NCBI GenBank assembly: GCA_900319195.1
Contig: ONNL01000034.1
Span: 1 to 18,787 of the forward strand
DNA from: an uncultured Ruminococcus sp.
Lineage (GTDB): Bacteria > Bacillota > Clostridia > Oscillospirales > Ruminococcaceae
Direction: 5' to 3'
Length of the DNA: 18,787 nucleotides
Shown: one piece after another, positions 1 to 7,374 of the stretch
Position numbering within the stretch: the stretch's first letter is position 1
How the letters are laid out: each line of letters starts with the position of its first letter
Made by a program: the position numbers and the translations under genes
Notes under the pieces: model-generated
The model's input: only the letters and a program-made list of their open reading frames with translations
What the model was told of the DNA's origin: nothing
The model's database searches: none

Positions 1-2004
1 GCCATCCAAGCTGCCCTCTATATTCAGGTAAAGCGGCTCAAGTGACTCATCGTATACGGAGAATTCAGTTCCGTTATTCTTTCTGACGATACAGTAATTC
101 CTGCCGCTTTCGCCGTCATATACAAAGTAGCTGTAGGAGTCCGAAGGGATATACATTTTATAGTTCCCCGAATAATCTCTTACTGTACTGTTCTGTATGA
201 GATATTCACCCAGCTTCTCTGTGCCTTCGGTGTATTTACTGATCTCAAGCCTGTTGTTTATAAAGTATTCTTCCGTGTACTCCTTTGTGTACCCGTAACC
301 GTCATCAACAGTTATATTGAATGAGAGGTTATAGCTGTTATATGAGGAAGAACCTGATGTCTTAATATCTGTTATATCATATCCCGGATATTTTGATGTA
401 AGGGTAATTGAATTTGAGAGCGTACCGTCTTCATTTTTTATTGTGAATGTCCTGCTGCCGTCTGAATAAGCATAGACATATTGGGTGTCATATCCTCGGG
501 CAAGAGAAAAGGAAGCGATATAGTCCGGGTCAAAGTCTGAGGGGAGAACACGGAAGCTGTAACTGTCAAAGCTGTATGTGTATTCAGTGCCGTCTATCTT
601 TACCTTATAGATATTGTCCCGTTTTGTGCTGACAGGCTCGATACTGTCGCATTCAAATGAGGTCTTGTAGCTTATATTGTATACTGTCTTTTTTGACTTG
701 CCTTTCAGAGAAAAGAGGTAATGATTTCCGAAGATAAGGCTGTAATCTGTGATACCGCTGAGAAGAACGTTCCCCGAGCCGTCGTACAGCTCGAGAGCAC
801 CCGATTTTCCTGCAATATACTCACTGTATGACAGATAAGTATATTCCTCATAGGTGCCTGCCCGGTTAAGCTCTGCATCATAAACTGCTGCACCCGAGCC
901 GTTTGTGATGAACACCGAATTATTGGTGAATTCCATGCTGTAGCCGCTGAGAACAGGTTCAAGCTCCGAGTTATAAAGCGTAGTTTTACCGCTGTCGTCC
1001 TTTAGTTTGATATAGAAGTGAGCATTGTCAGAGCTGTCCCTCAGGGTGACGCATTGGTCGAAGTAGTAATAGTTTGAGGAAGTGCGGTATATATCAGCAA
1101 GCTTTTTCCTGCCGTCTGCGGAATAGAAGTCCCAAGCATAGATGGTACTGCCGCTCTCGTCTGTCGTGGGATAGCCGCACGTAAATCCGAGGCAGTATTC
1201 TTCTGAGGTCTGCGTCTCCTCGTTCCATATGCTTTTCTTTGCAGCCATAATATTGCTGTAGCCCCGTATTACCTGCATATCGGTCGTGAGCAGATATTGC
1301 TCCGCACCATTTGATACGATATATGCGGTGTCCAAATCAAGCTTGCAGCTGCTGTGATCCCAGATATCAATATTGCTGATCGAGCCGTAGTGATCGGTAA
1401 CAGGCTCTCCGTTGAGGTCAGTGAAATATGAACCTGCGTCCTCGGTGTGAACGAGAAAATTTTTTCCGTTTGCAGTGAGCTTGATAGAGTGAACATGAGG
1501 TATCGGCTTTACTGCAACAGTTCCGTCGCTTCTGAGAACACCGTAAGCATTGTATTCGGCAGAAAAGCCGAAGTACTCGTCGTCAATTCTGTATATGGAA
1601 CGATATTGCTCGGAGATGACCTTCCCCGTGCGGTCTATCAGAACATAATTGTCACCGACCTTGCCGATAAATACGGAGTCGCTCGGCGTAAGGACATATG
1701 AGTCATTCCGGAAATCAAATGAGAACTTAGCAGGTGTCGTATTTATGAAGCCGTTGTTTTTGTTGATATCTATAAGAGCCTCACCAAGAGTCACTTCACT
1801 TTTGCTTCCGTCTGTTCCGATGGTAATGAGCCGCTCGTTCAGAGAATCGAGGTATGTCGAGGAGCTCGGAGCCTCAATGAGTGAGTCTGCCCCATCGACT
1901 ATCTTCTCCGCTGTGTATTCGGCAAATGCAGAAAATCCTGTTATATTCATTATCACAGCCGCGGCGGCTGAAAATGAAATAAGCTTGCGAATTATTCTTT
2001 TCAT
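1..2004 (-). CDS. Secreted WG-repeat-like protein, C-terminus off the left edge
   Basis: The frame is open without a stop from an ATG at 2004 to base 1 (668 codons), so the protein continues beyond the window. The start is supported by GGAGG about 10 nt upstream and a promoter at 2040-2068. The N-terminus (MKRIIRKLISF, then an Ala-rich core ending near AFAEY) is a typical Sec signal peptide with a likely signal peptidase I site. The mature part is rich in Tyr, Asp, Ser and Gly, with recurring strands such as YGVLRSDGTVAV and YVLIDRTGKVISEQY, which resemble the WG beta-repeat family. It is a paralogue of the next gene upstream: LITIGTDGSKSEVTL here matches LIIIGNDGTKSEITL there, and the following 80 or so residues align by eye. 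By analogy it may end in a dockerin, but that end is not visible. No catalytic motif was recognised; an extracellular binding or scaffold role is inference. Confidence 0.85.
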   Translation of the reverse strand, partial: MKRIIRKLISFSAAAAVIMNITGFSAFAEYTAEKIVDGADSLIEAPSSSTYLDSLNERLITIGTDGSKSEVTLGEALIDINKNNGFINTTPAKFSFDFRNDSYVLTPSDSVFIGKVGDNYVLIDRTGKVISEQYRSIYRIDDEYFGFSAEYNAYGVLRSDGTVAVKPIPHVHSIKLTANGKNFLVHTEDAGSYFTDLNGEPVTDHYGSISNIDIWDHSSCKLDLDTAYIVSNGAEQYLLTTDMQVIRGYSNIMAAKKSIWNEETQTSEEYCLGFTCGYPTTDESGSTIYAWDFYSADGRKKLADIYRTSSNYYYFDQCVTLRDSSDNAHFYIKLKDDSGKTTLYNSELEPVLSGYSMEFTNNSVFITNGSGAAVYDAELNRAGTYEEYTYLSYSEYIAGKSGALELYDGSGNVLLSGITDYSLIFGNHYLFSLKGKSKKTVYNISYKTSFECDSIEPVSTKRDNIYKVKIDGTEYTYSFDSYSFRVLPSDFDPDYIASFSLARGYDTQYVYAYSDGSRTFTIKNEDGTLSNSITLTSKYPGYDITDIKTSGSSSYNSYNLSFNITVDDGYGYTKEYTEEYFINNRLEISKYTEGTEKLGEYLIQNSTVRDYSGNYKMYIPSDSYSYFVYDGESGRNYCIVRKNNGTEFSVYDESLEPLYLNIEGSLDG

Positions 2005-2039
2005 TATTAATATTCCTCCTCTTAATAATGTATAGCATC

Positions 2040-2068
2040 AGTATACCACAAATGCCTTTAAATTGCAA
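2040..2068 (-). promoter_or_regulatory. SigA-type promoter for the gene starting at 2004
   Basis: On the minus strand TTGCAA (2068-2063) is followed after 17 nt by TATACT (2045-2040). The predicted start of transcription is about 30 nt upstream of the ATG at 2004, leaving a short leader that contains the GGAGG ribosome site. It lies downstream of the terminator of the dockerin gene, so the two paralogues appear to be transcribed separately. Confidence 0.6.
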
Positions 2069-2104
2069 GCTGTGTAATATTTTGCGCGAATTATACACAA
2101 CGGA

Positions 2105-2129
2105 AAAGCTCCTCACGCGGAGGAGCTTT
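2105..2129 (-). terminator. Rho-independent terminator of the dockerin gene
   Basis: A perfect 10-bp stem, AAAGCTCCTC (2105-2114) with GAGGAGCTTT (2120-2129), encloses a 5-nt loop. Read on the minus strand it starts 15 nt after the stop codon at 2145 and is followed by a short TTTT run. Confidence 0.7.
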
Positions 2130-2144
2130 CGTCTGTTCATCTGT

Positions 2145-5100
2145 TTATTGACCTGCTTGTGCAAGAGCGTATGCCTTTAGTATAAGTGCCGCATCTGAGG
2201 AGTCTATCGCTCCGTCGTTGTTGTAATCAGCAACAGTCCTCTGTGCGTCGGTAAGCTCGGGTTCCTTGCCCGACTGCTTGAGTGCATAAATTTTGAGCAC
2301 CATTGCCGCATCTGAGGAGTCGATAAGGTCATCACCGTTCACGTCGCCCATTGCAGAGCTTCCGTCGTCCGAAATGATAAATGCCCTTACGGTATCGTCC
2401 CATGTTTTCATGTTGACAAGCTTACTGCCGTCGCTGAGAGTCTTTATCATATCGGTATAATTGCTTCCTGAGAGCGCCTCCTTGATATCGGGTCTTACAT
2501 AGGTAAGGCTGTACTGATTTGCCGTGAAGTGAAGAATATCCTTGTATTCAAGCGGTATCAGCACCTTGTTGTCCGATGTGACTACACCCGTGTTCTTTCC
2601 GTCAGACACAACGTACAAGTCACCGCATTTCACTGCCGACTCATAGCCGTACTTCTCAGTAAAGCTGTTGAACCTGTCCCTGCCGTTGAAGTCCTTATAT
2701 TTTACGCCAAATACATCATTGCCATATGTGTCGATATAGAACTGCTCATCATCATATGTCATTGAAAAATCAGCAGGTTCAAAGAGAAGCTTACCATTCT
2801 TATCAACTATTGATACTTTATTGCTTCCGAATTTTACATATGCCAGACCATTGATAAATTGCAGGTAGCTATAATTGCCGATCTTTCTTACATCCTCTTC
2901 AAATACCTTTGTTCCGTCGGCAAAGAGAAGATTCCAGCTGCTATATCCGTTGCTGACTATATAGAGTCCTGTATCAAGGAATTTTATCTTATATGTATCG
3001 TCTGTCTGCTTCTCGAACTCAAATGCCTTCATTGCCATATCATTTCCGTTTTTCTGAGCAAATCCTGCATCAAGAGCATCAATAGGCAGTCTGCAGTTGT
3101 ATTGATATGATACATACTTGCCGTGATCATCAACGCAGGAGTTGTCATATCCGATGTTGTGCTCTGCTTCTGGGATAAGCACATCGCCGTCAATAGTTAT
3201 GAAGCACCGGAGCATACCGCCGTCTGACCAGAGGTCGTCGCCTGTGCTTTCTGCACTGCGCTTCATTGCTACTGCTCTGCCGTCATAGAAGGTATCAACG
3301 TAGTCGTACTTGCCCTCCTGAGTATATACGACACTGTTTGAGAATACATCATAGCCTACGCTTGAGCTTTCTGCAAGAGTCTCGCCCCGGTAGTTGAAGG
3401 TGATAACTGTGCTGTACGAAGCGGCTGTTCCGCCGACAAAGCTGTATTCCTTATCCCATGATTTGAGCTGCTTGCCGCTTGCGTCGAGAAGGAGAGTCTC
3501 ATTGTCGCGTGAAGCAACAATAACGTCCTTGTAAGGAGTATTCTTGTCCGGCTCTGAGCCGAACCCGACATTATACTTCTTTACCATTGAAACGCTGTCA
3601 TAAACAGGCTCAAGGACTACGCCCTTATCTATGATGAACCAGCCGTACTTTCTTACTGTCTCGCCGTTTACTTCAACATTCTTGAAGTATGTTGAGCTCA
3701 TACCTGCGGTGCGGTCATAGGAGGCTGACACAGAATTGAAGCTGACGCAGTCAAATGTGCCCTCAATATCTGTATTTACGGGAGCGAAGCTCTCGTCATA
3801 GACAGAGAACTTAGTGCTGTTCTCATCAGAGGTCACATAATAGTACTTTGACTTTCCGTCAGCACCCTTGACAACTATCGAGTCAATAGAAGCCTCATCG
3901 TCTTTAAGCACGTATTTGAGCTTGCCCGTAAGATCTGTTATCTCCCTGCCTTCAGCGATGACGTTATAGATCCTGTGAGCATCAGAAGAATCCGCAAGGT
4001 ACACATTCAGGTCGTTGTCAACGAAGTAGCGTCTCTCCTCTGTTGAGCCGTCCTCATTATTCGCAACCGTGACCTTTACGTCGCAGTCGTCAGAGACCTT
4101 ATAGCTCTGAATGTATGAATTCTCGTCTGCTGAATAAACCTTGCTTGACTTTGTGAAGGTGCTGTCATAAGCTGTTATGGTATTGTCTGCTTTTACGATA
4201 TAGATGTTATCATCAAAATTATACTTATCCGCGTCTGATGAATATCCGTATTTTCCCATGCCGGAAAGTGTGCCTGCAATTTCGACACCTGTTGACTTTA
4301 CTTCACCGAGCTTGTTCATATGAGAATCATAGACATAGGTATAGGAACCCGAATCAGTGAGGAACAGATGGTTTTTGGTATCATTTCTGAGATTAGTTCC
4401 ATAGATGAGATGCTCATTTTCAAGGTTGTAGATATAGTCTATGCCGCCCTTATTAGCCTTTATGCAGCGGACATAACGAGTATCGGGCTCATGTGTATAC
4501 TCATTTTCATACGTCTCGTAGTAGTAGGACTCAAACATATTGTCACAGTCCTCAAATACGAACCTGCCGTCAACATTGATAAAGTCATACGTGAATGTAC
4601 CGTCGTCCTTTGCAAGCGCACAGATAAAGTCGTGATTTTCATTTACCCTGCTGATGCTGCTGTAAGATTTATCATTGATAGGCTTCAGGTCGGGATCTAT
4701 GAGGGTATAGCCTTTTTGGGTTTCGATCGCGAAGTAATCCTGCTCAAGAGAAAAATCGGTCCTCACGCTTGTGGGACTGCCCATTGTGGTGATGCCTGCA
4801 TCATATCTCTTTTTGTATTCTCCGCTCTCGTCCTTGAAATAGCCGTCTACATCAAGTGCAGACATATACACCTCGCCTGAGAGGTCGGTGAAATATGCTT
4901 CGTCATTCTTGTAAACGAGGAAGCCGTTTGCATTCGGCAGGAGATAAACTCCGGATATGTTGCTTTCGGGAGCAATGATAACAGAGCCGTCGGACGCTAT
5001 TACACCATAGTTATATTTCCATTCGTAGTTCTCACTATCCCATTCGATATTGCAAACCTCATAGTAGTCACCGTTGATGTAGTATATCTCATCATAGGCT

Positions 5101-5555
5101 TCCGAGATGAGCTTGCCCTCCTTGTTCATCAGAGCCGCCTTATATGACGACTGATAATAGCCTGATACTGCAGCAATGAACACATCGCTCTCTGTCGTCA
5201 GTCTGTATGCAGGGTCAAAGTAATCGAATGAAAAGGGGGCAGCGGTAGGACTTATGTAGTTATACTCTCCCATTGTTGTTGAGGCATAGTTATAAATGCC
5301 TGCAATGCCCTCCTGGAGAGTTATCTCACTCTTTGTACCGTCGTTGCCGATAATAATAAGTGTACTGCCCTCCGTGAGCGACTCAGATGAGCCGTCCTCA
5401 TTGTAGATGAATCCCGATGCGGTCTCAAGTACCGAACCGTAGTCGCCGCCGACCTGCTCTGCGATATAGGAAGCAGATGCTCCGAAAGCCGATATATTCA
5501 TAACAGACGCGAGTGCTGTCGTGAACGCTATCAGTTTTTTCAGCGGTCTTTTCAT
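2145..5555 (-). CDS. Secreted dockerin protein with WG-like beta repeats
   Basis: 1136 aa from the ATG at 5555, chosen because AAGGAG lies 9 nt upstream; an in-frame TTG three codons earlier abuts the ribosome site and cannot be used. Residues 1-30 form a Sec signal peptide (MKRPLKKLIAF, hydrophobic core, cleavage near ASASY). Most of the rest is Tyr/Asp-rich with repeating strands such as YGVIASDGSVIIAPE, YGWFIIDKGVVLEPVY and TGVVTSDNKVLIPLEY, typical of WG beta repeats. The last 68 residues (about 1069-1136) are a type I dockerin: two EF-hand-like calcium loops, DVNGDDLIDSSD and DYNNDGAIDSSD, each followed by a helix. Dockerins bind cohesins on scaffoldins, so the protein probably joins a cellulosome-like or cell-surface complex. 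No glycoside hydrolase signature was recognised; a carbohydrate- or protein-binding part is inference. It has its own promoter and terminator and is a tandem paralogue of the gene at 1-2004. Confidence 0.93.
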   Translation of the reverse strand: MKRPLKKLIAFTTALASVMNISAFGASASYIAEQVGGDYGSVLETASGFIYNEDGSSESLTEGSTLIIIGNDGTKSEITLQEGIAGIYNYASTTMGEYNYISPTAAPFSFDYFDPAYRLTTESDVFIAAVSGYYQSSYKAALMNKEGKLISEAYDEIYYINGDYYEVCNIEWDSENYEWKYNYGVIASDGSVIIAPESNISGVYLLPNANGFLVYKNDEAYFTDLSGEVYMSALDVDGYFKDESGEYKKRYDAGITTMGSPTSVRTDFSLEQDYFAIETQKGYTLIDPDLKPINDKSYSSISRVNENHDFICALAKDDGTFTYDFINVDGRFVFEDCDNMFESYYYETYENEYTHEPDTRYVRCIKANKGGIDYIYNLENEHLIYGTNLRNDTKNHLFLTDSGSYTYVYDSHMNKLGEVKSTGVEIAGTLSGMGKYGYSSDADKYNFDDNIYIVKADNTITAYDSTFTKSSKVYSADENSYIQSYKVSDDCDVKVTVANNEDGSTEERRYFVDNDLNVYLADSSDAHRIYNVIAEGREITDLTGKLKYVLKDDEASIDSIVVKGADGKSKYYYVTSDENSTKFSVYDESFAPVNTDIEGTFDCVSFNSVSASYDRTAGMSSTYFKNVEVNGETVRKYGWFIIDKGVVLEPVYDSVSMVKKYNVGFGSEPDKNTPYKDVIVASRDNETLLLDASGKQLKSWDKEYSFVGGTAASYSTVITFNYRGETLAESSSVGYDVFSNSVVYTQEGKYDYVDTFYDGRAVAMKRSAESTGDDLWSDGGMLRCFITIDGDVLIPEAEHNIGYDNSCVDDHGKYVSYQYNCRLPIDALDAGFAQKNGNDMAMKAFEFEKQTDDTYKIKFLDTGLYIVSNGYSSWNLLFADGTKVFEEDVRKIGNYSYLQFINGLAYVKFGSNKVSIVDKNGKLLFEPADFSMTYDDEQFYIDTYGNDVFGVKYKDFNGRDRFNSFTEKYGYESAVKCGDLYVVSDGKNTGVVTSDNKVLIPLEYKDILHFTANQYSLTYVRPDIKEALSGSNYTDMIKTLSDGSKLVNMKTWDDTVRAFIISDDGSSAMGDVNGDDLIDSSDAAMVLKIYALKQSGKEPELTDAQRTVADYNNDGAIDSSDAALILKAYALAQAGQ

Positions 5556-5576
5556 GTCAACCAACTCCTTCTATAT

Positions 5577-5606
5577 TTTATAGTGCCCTGCAGATACGCA
5601 AATCAA
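5577..5606 (-). promoter_or_regulatory. Probable promoter of the dockerin gene, -35 inside a hairpin
   Basis: On the minus strand TTGATT (5606-5601), 18 nt, TATAAA (5582-5577), about 20 nt upstream of the start codon. The -35 lies inside a perfect inverted repeat, GCAAATC (5598-5604) with GATTTGC (5608-5614). A further pair, GCAAAC and GTTTGC, lies upstream between about 5633 and 5661. These could be operator half-sites. The rest of the 157-nt gap 5556-5712 holds only this and the hairpin at 5674-5698. Confidence 0.5.
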
Positions 5607-5673
5607 AGATTTGCTCTCTGCAATCGGCAAATAGCAAACTCCAAAAACTTTTGTCGTTTGCTATATATATAAG

Positions 5674-5698
5674 CAATGCCGAGATATGAGCGGCATTG
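5674..5698 (-). terminator. Hairpin after the PBP gene, weak terminator
   Basis: CAATGCCG (5674-5681) pairs with CGGCATTG (5691-5698) around a 9-nt loop, 15 nt past the stop codon at 5713. On the minus strand it is followed by CTTATATATATAG rather than a clean T run, so termination is probable but may be leaky. Confidence 0.45.
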
Positions 5699-5712
5699 AA
5701 TATACGCTTTTT

Positions 5713-7374
5713 TCAGTGTATGCCGCATTCTTCGGGCATACACTCGGGCTTGTAATATCCCACCTCTGTATCCGGACAATTATCCCCTGCAAGTTCGCCG
5801 CTCTCCGTGCAGTAGTCCGCAGCTATTACCGTATCATCGGGCGTGAACTGCTTTTCGGTGCGCGGTATTTTTTCCATTACAGCCTTCCAAATAACGGTAG
5901 GTGCATTGTATTCAAGTCCGTCTATGTCCGCGGATCTGCTGTCAAATCCGACCCACACCGCCGCGAGATACTGCGGAGTGCCGCCGACGAAAAGCCTGTC
6001 GGTATCTGCACCGCTGCTGTTGTCGACCGTGCCCGTCTTGCCGATGACCTCACTGCCGTCGCTGAGATTTGCCGCGCCTGCAATGCCGTTTTCCTTGCAC
6101 ACATTGTAGTAAAGCAGTCTGTTCATTATCCACGAGGTCTGCGTGTCAAGGACAGCCTTCGTCACGGGAGCATTCTCTATAATAACATTGCCGTCGCCGT
6201 CAGTCACCCTTTTGTAGAACGATGGGGGAGTGATACTGCCGCCGTTTCCGAACATCTCATACGCGCCGCAGAGCGTCGTGAGCGGAACTCCGTTTTCGAG
6301 GTAGCCGAGTGCAACAGATGAGGGACTGCGGTCATTATCCGTAAGCGTTTCAAAGCCGAGCTCGTCCCTGAGAAAATCGCAGCAGTTATCCGCTCCCATT
6401 TCAGTCACAAGCTTTACGGGGATAGTATTTTTCGACTGGCGGAGCGCATAGGTCACAGTGATATCGCCGTCGTATATGTTATTGTAGTTGCGCGGCCATG
6501 CCGAATCCGTACCCGCATCGCTCATAGGCTCATCTGAGACGAGCGATGAAAAGTTCAGTAAATTATCGCGTATCGCAGGAGTGTAGACCGAAAGCGGCTT
6601 TATCGAGGAGCCTGTGCTGTGGGGTATCCTGTACGCCCTGTTATAAGCCGTATTGCCGTTGTTTCCGCCTGCAAGAGCGAGCACATTGCCGTCGTAGTCC
6701 ATTACAGCACAAGCGGACTGCGGAACGGTACCTGTGCCCTCAGAGAACACCGAATTATCGGAATAGACCGCGTCCACCGCCTGCTGAACCGTGGGCGAGT
6801 ATGCGGATTCTATTTTCACACCGTCGGCATAGATAAGGCGGAATGCCTCACTGCGAGTGCATTTTTTCGCCTCGGTGATGTCCTCTGCTATTTCCTCGAC
6901 CATAGCGTCGAAATACGCGCTCTCGGGTATTCTCGAAGCATACTGTGCATGGGAGCTTATCCCCGATATTTCGGAGGCTCCCGTTAGTGCTGACGAATAT
7001 TTTTCAGGCGAAGCGGCTATCTGTGCAAGAGTTTTCCATTCCTCTCCCGTGAGGTCACGGGCATATTTTTCAAAATAGACGACCGAGGCAAGCTGTCCGC
7101 CAAAGACATTTTCCCCGAACCATATCGAATCGAAGCCATCCTTGTTTTCGGGGACTCCTGCCGCTTTACAGACCTTCCTCACACCGCTTTCGTCAAGCTC
7201 GGAGAAGTCGTAGTCCGCTGTATAGCTGCATTTGAGCTGCACAGAGCTGCCGTCAGAGGTGATAACTGTCGGGGAGCCGAGGCTCACCTTTTGCGCGGTT
7301 TTAGGTTTACCGCACGAAACTGCCGTAAAAAGCAGACACAGAGCGGTCAGTGCGGCGGTGCATTTCATGTTCAT
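5713..7374 (-). CDS. Lipoprotein penicillin-binding transpeptidase with a GT51 remnant
   Basis: 553 aa. The N-terminus is a lipoprotein signal ending TAVSC (Cys21 lipidated), so it is a tethered extracytoplasmic protein. The transpeptidase domain (about 220-540) has all three motifs: SSIK with Ser256 as nucleophile, SKN at 314-316 and KTG at 446-448, so D,D-transpeptidase activity in peptidoglycan cross-linking is expected. Residues about 83-128 (IWFGENVFGG, then VVYFEKYARDLT and IAASPEKYS) match the C-terminal end of the GT51 glycosyltransferase domain of class A PBPs. The catalytic front of that domain, with the EDxxFxxHxG and GGSTITQQ motifs, is absent. It therefore looks like a class A PBP reduced to a transpeptidase with a degenerate stub. 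The ATG at 7374 overlaps the TGA of the upstream membrane gene (ATGA) and has GGGGAGG 10 nt upstream, indicating translational coupling. Confidence 0.9.
   Translation of the reverse strand: MNMKCTAALTALCLLFTAVSCGKPKTAQKVSLGSPTVITSDGSSVQLKCSYTADYDFSELDESGVRKVCKAAGVPENKDGFDSIWFGENVFGGQLASVVYFEKYARDLTGEEWKTLAQIAASPEKYSSALTGASEISGISSHAQYASRIPESAYFDAMVEEIAEDITEAKKCTRSEAFRLIYADGVKIESAYSPTVQQAVDAVYSDNSVFSEGTGTVPQSACAVMDYDGNVLALAGGNNGNTAYNRAYRIPHSTGSSIKPLSVYTPAIRDNLLNFSSLVSDEPMSDAGTDSAWPRNYNNIYDGDITVTYALRQSKNTIPVKLVTEMGADNCCDFLRDELGFETLTDNDRSPSSVALGYLENGVPLTTLCGAYEMFGNGGSITPPSFYKRVTDGDGNVIIENAPVTKAVLDTQTSWIMNRLLYYNVCKENGIAGAANLSDGSEVIGKTGTVDNSSGADTDRLFVGGTPQYLAAVWVGFDSRSADIDGLEYNAPTVIWKAVMEKIPRTEKQFTPDDTVIAADYCTESGELAGDNCPDTEVGYYKPECMPEECGIH

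Noticed and set aside
4320..4880. 186-codon plus-strand open frame
   Set aside because: It lies entirely antisense to the dockerin gene, without a ribosome site or promoter.
5556..5564. TTG at 5564 as start of the dockerin gene
   Set aside because: It directly abuts the AAGGAG ribosome site; the ATG at 5555 has normal spacing.
5686..6321. 211-codon plus-strand open frame
   Set aside because: Antisense shadow of the PBP gene, whose catalytic motifs are unambiguous.
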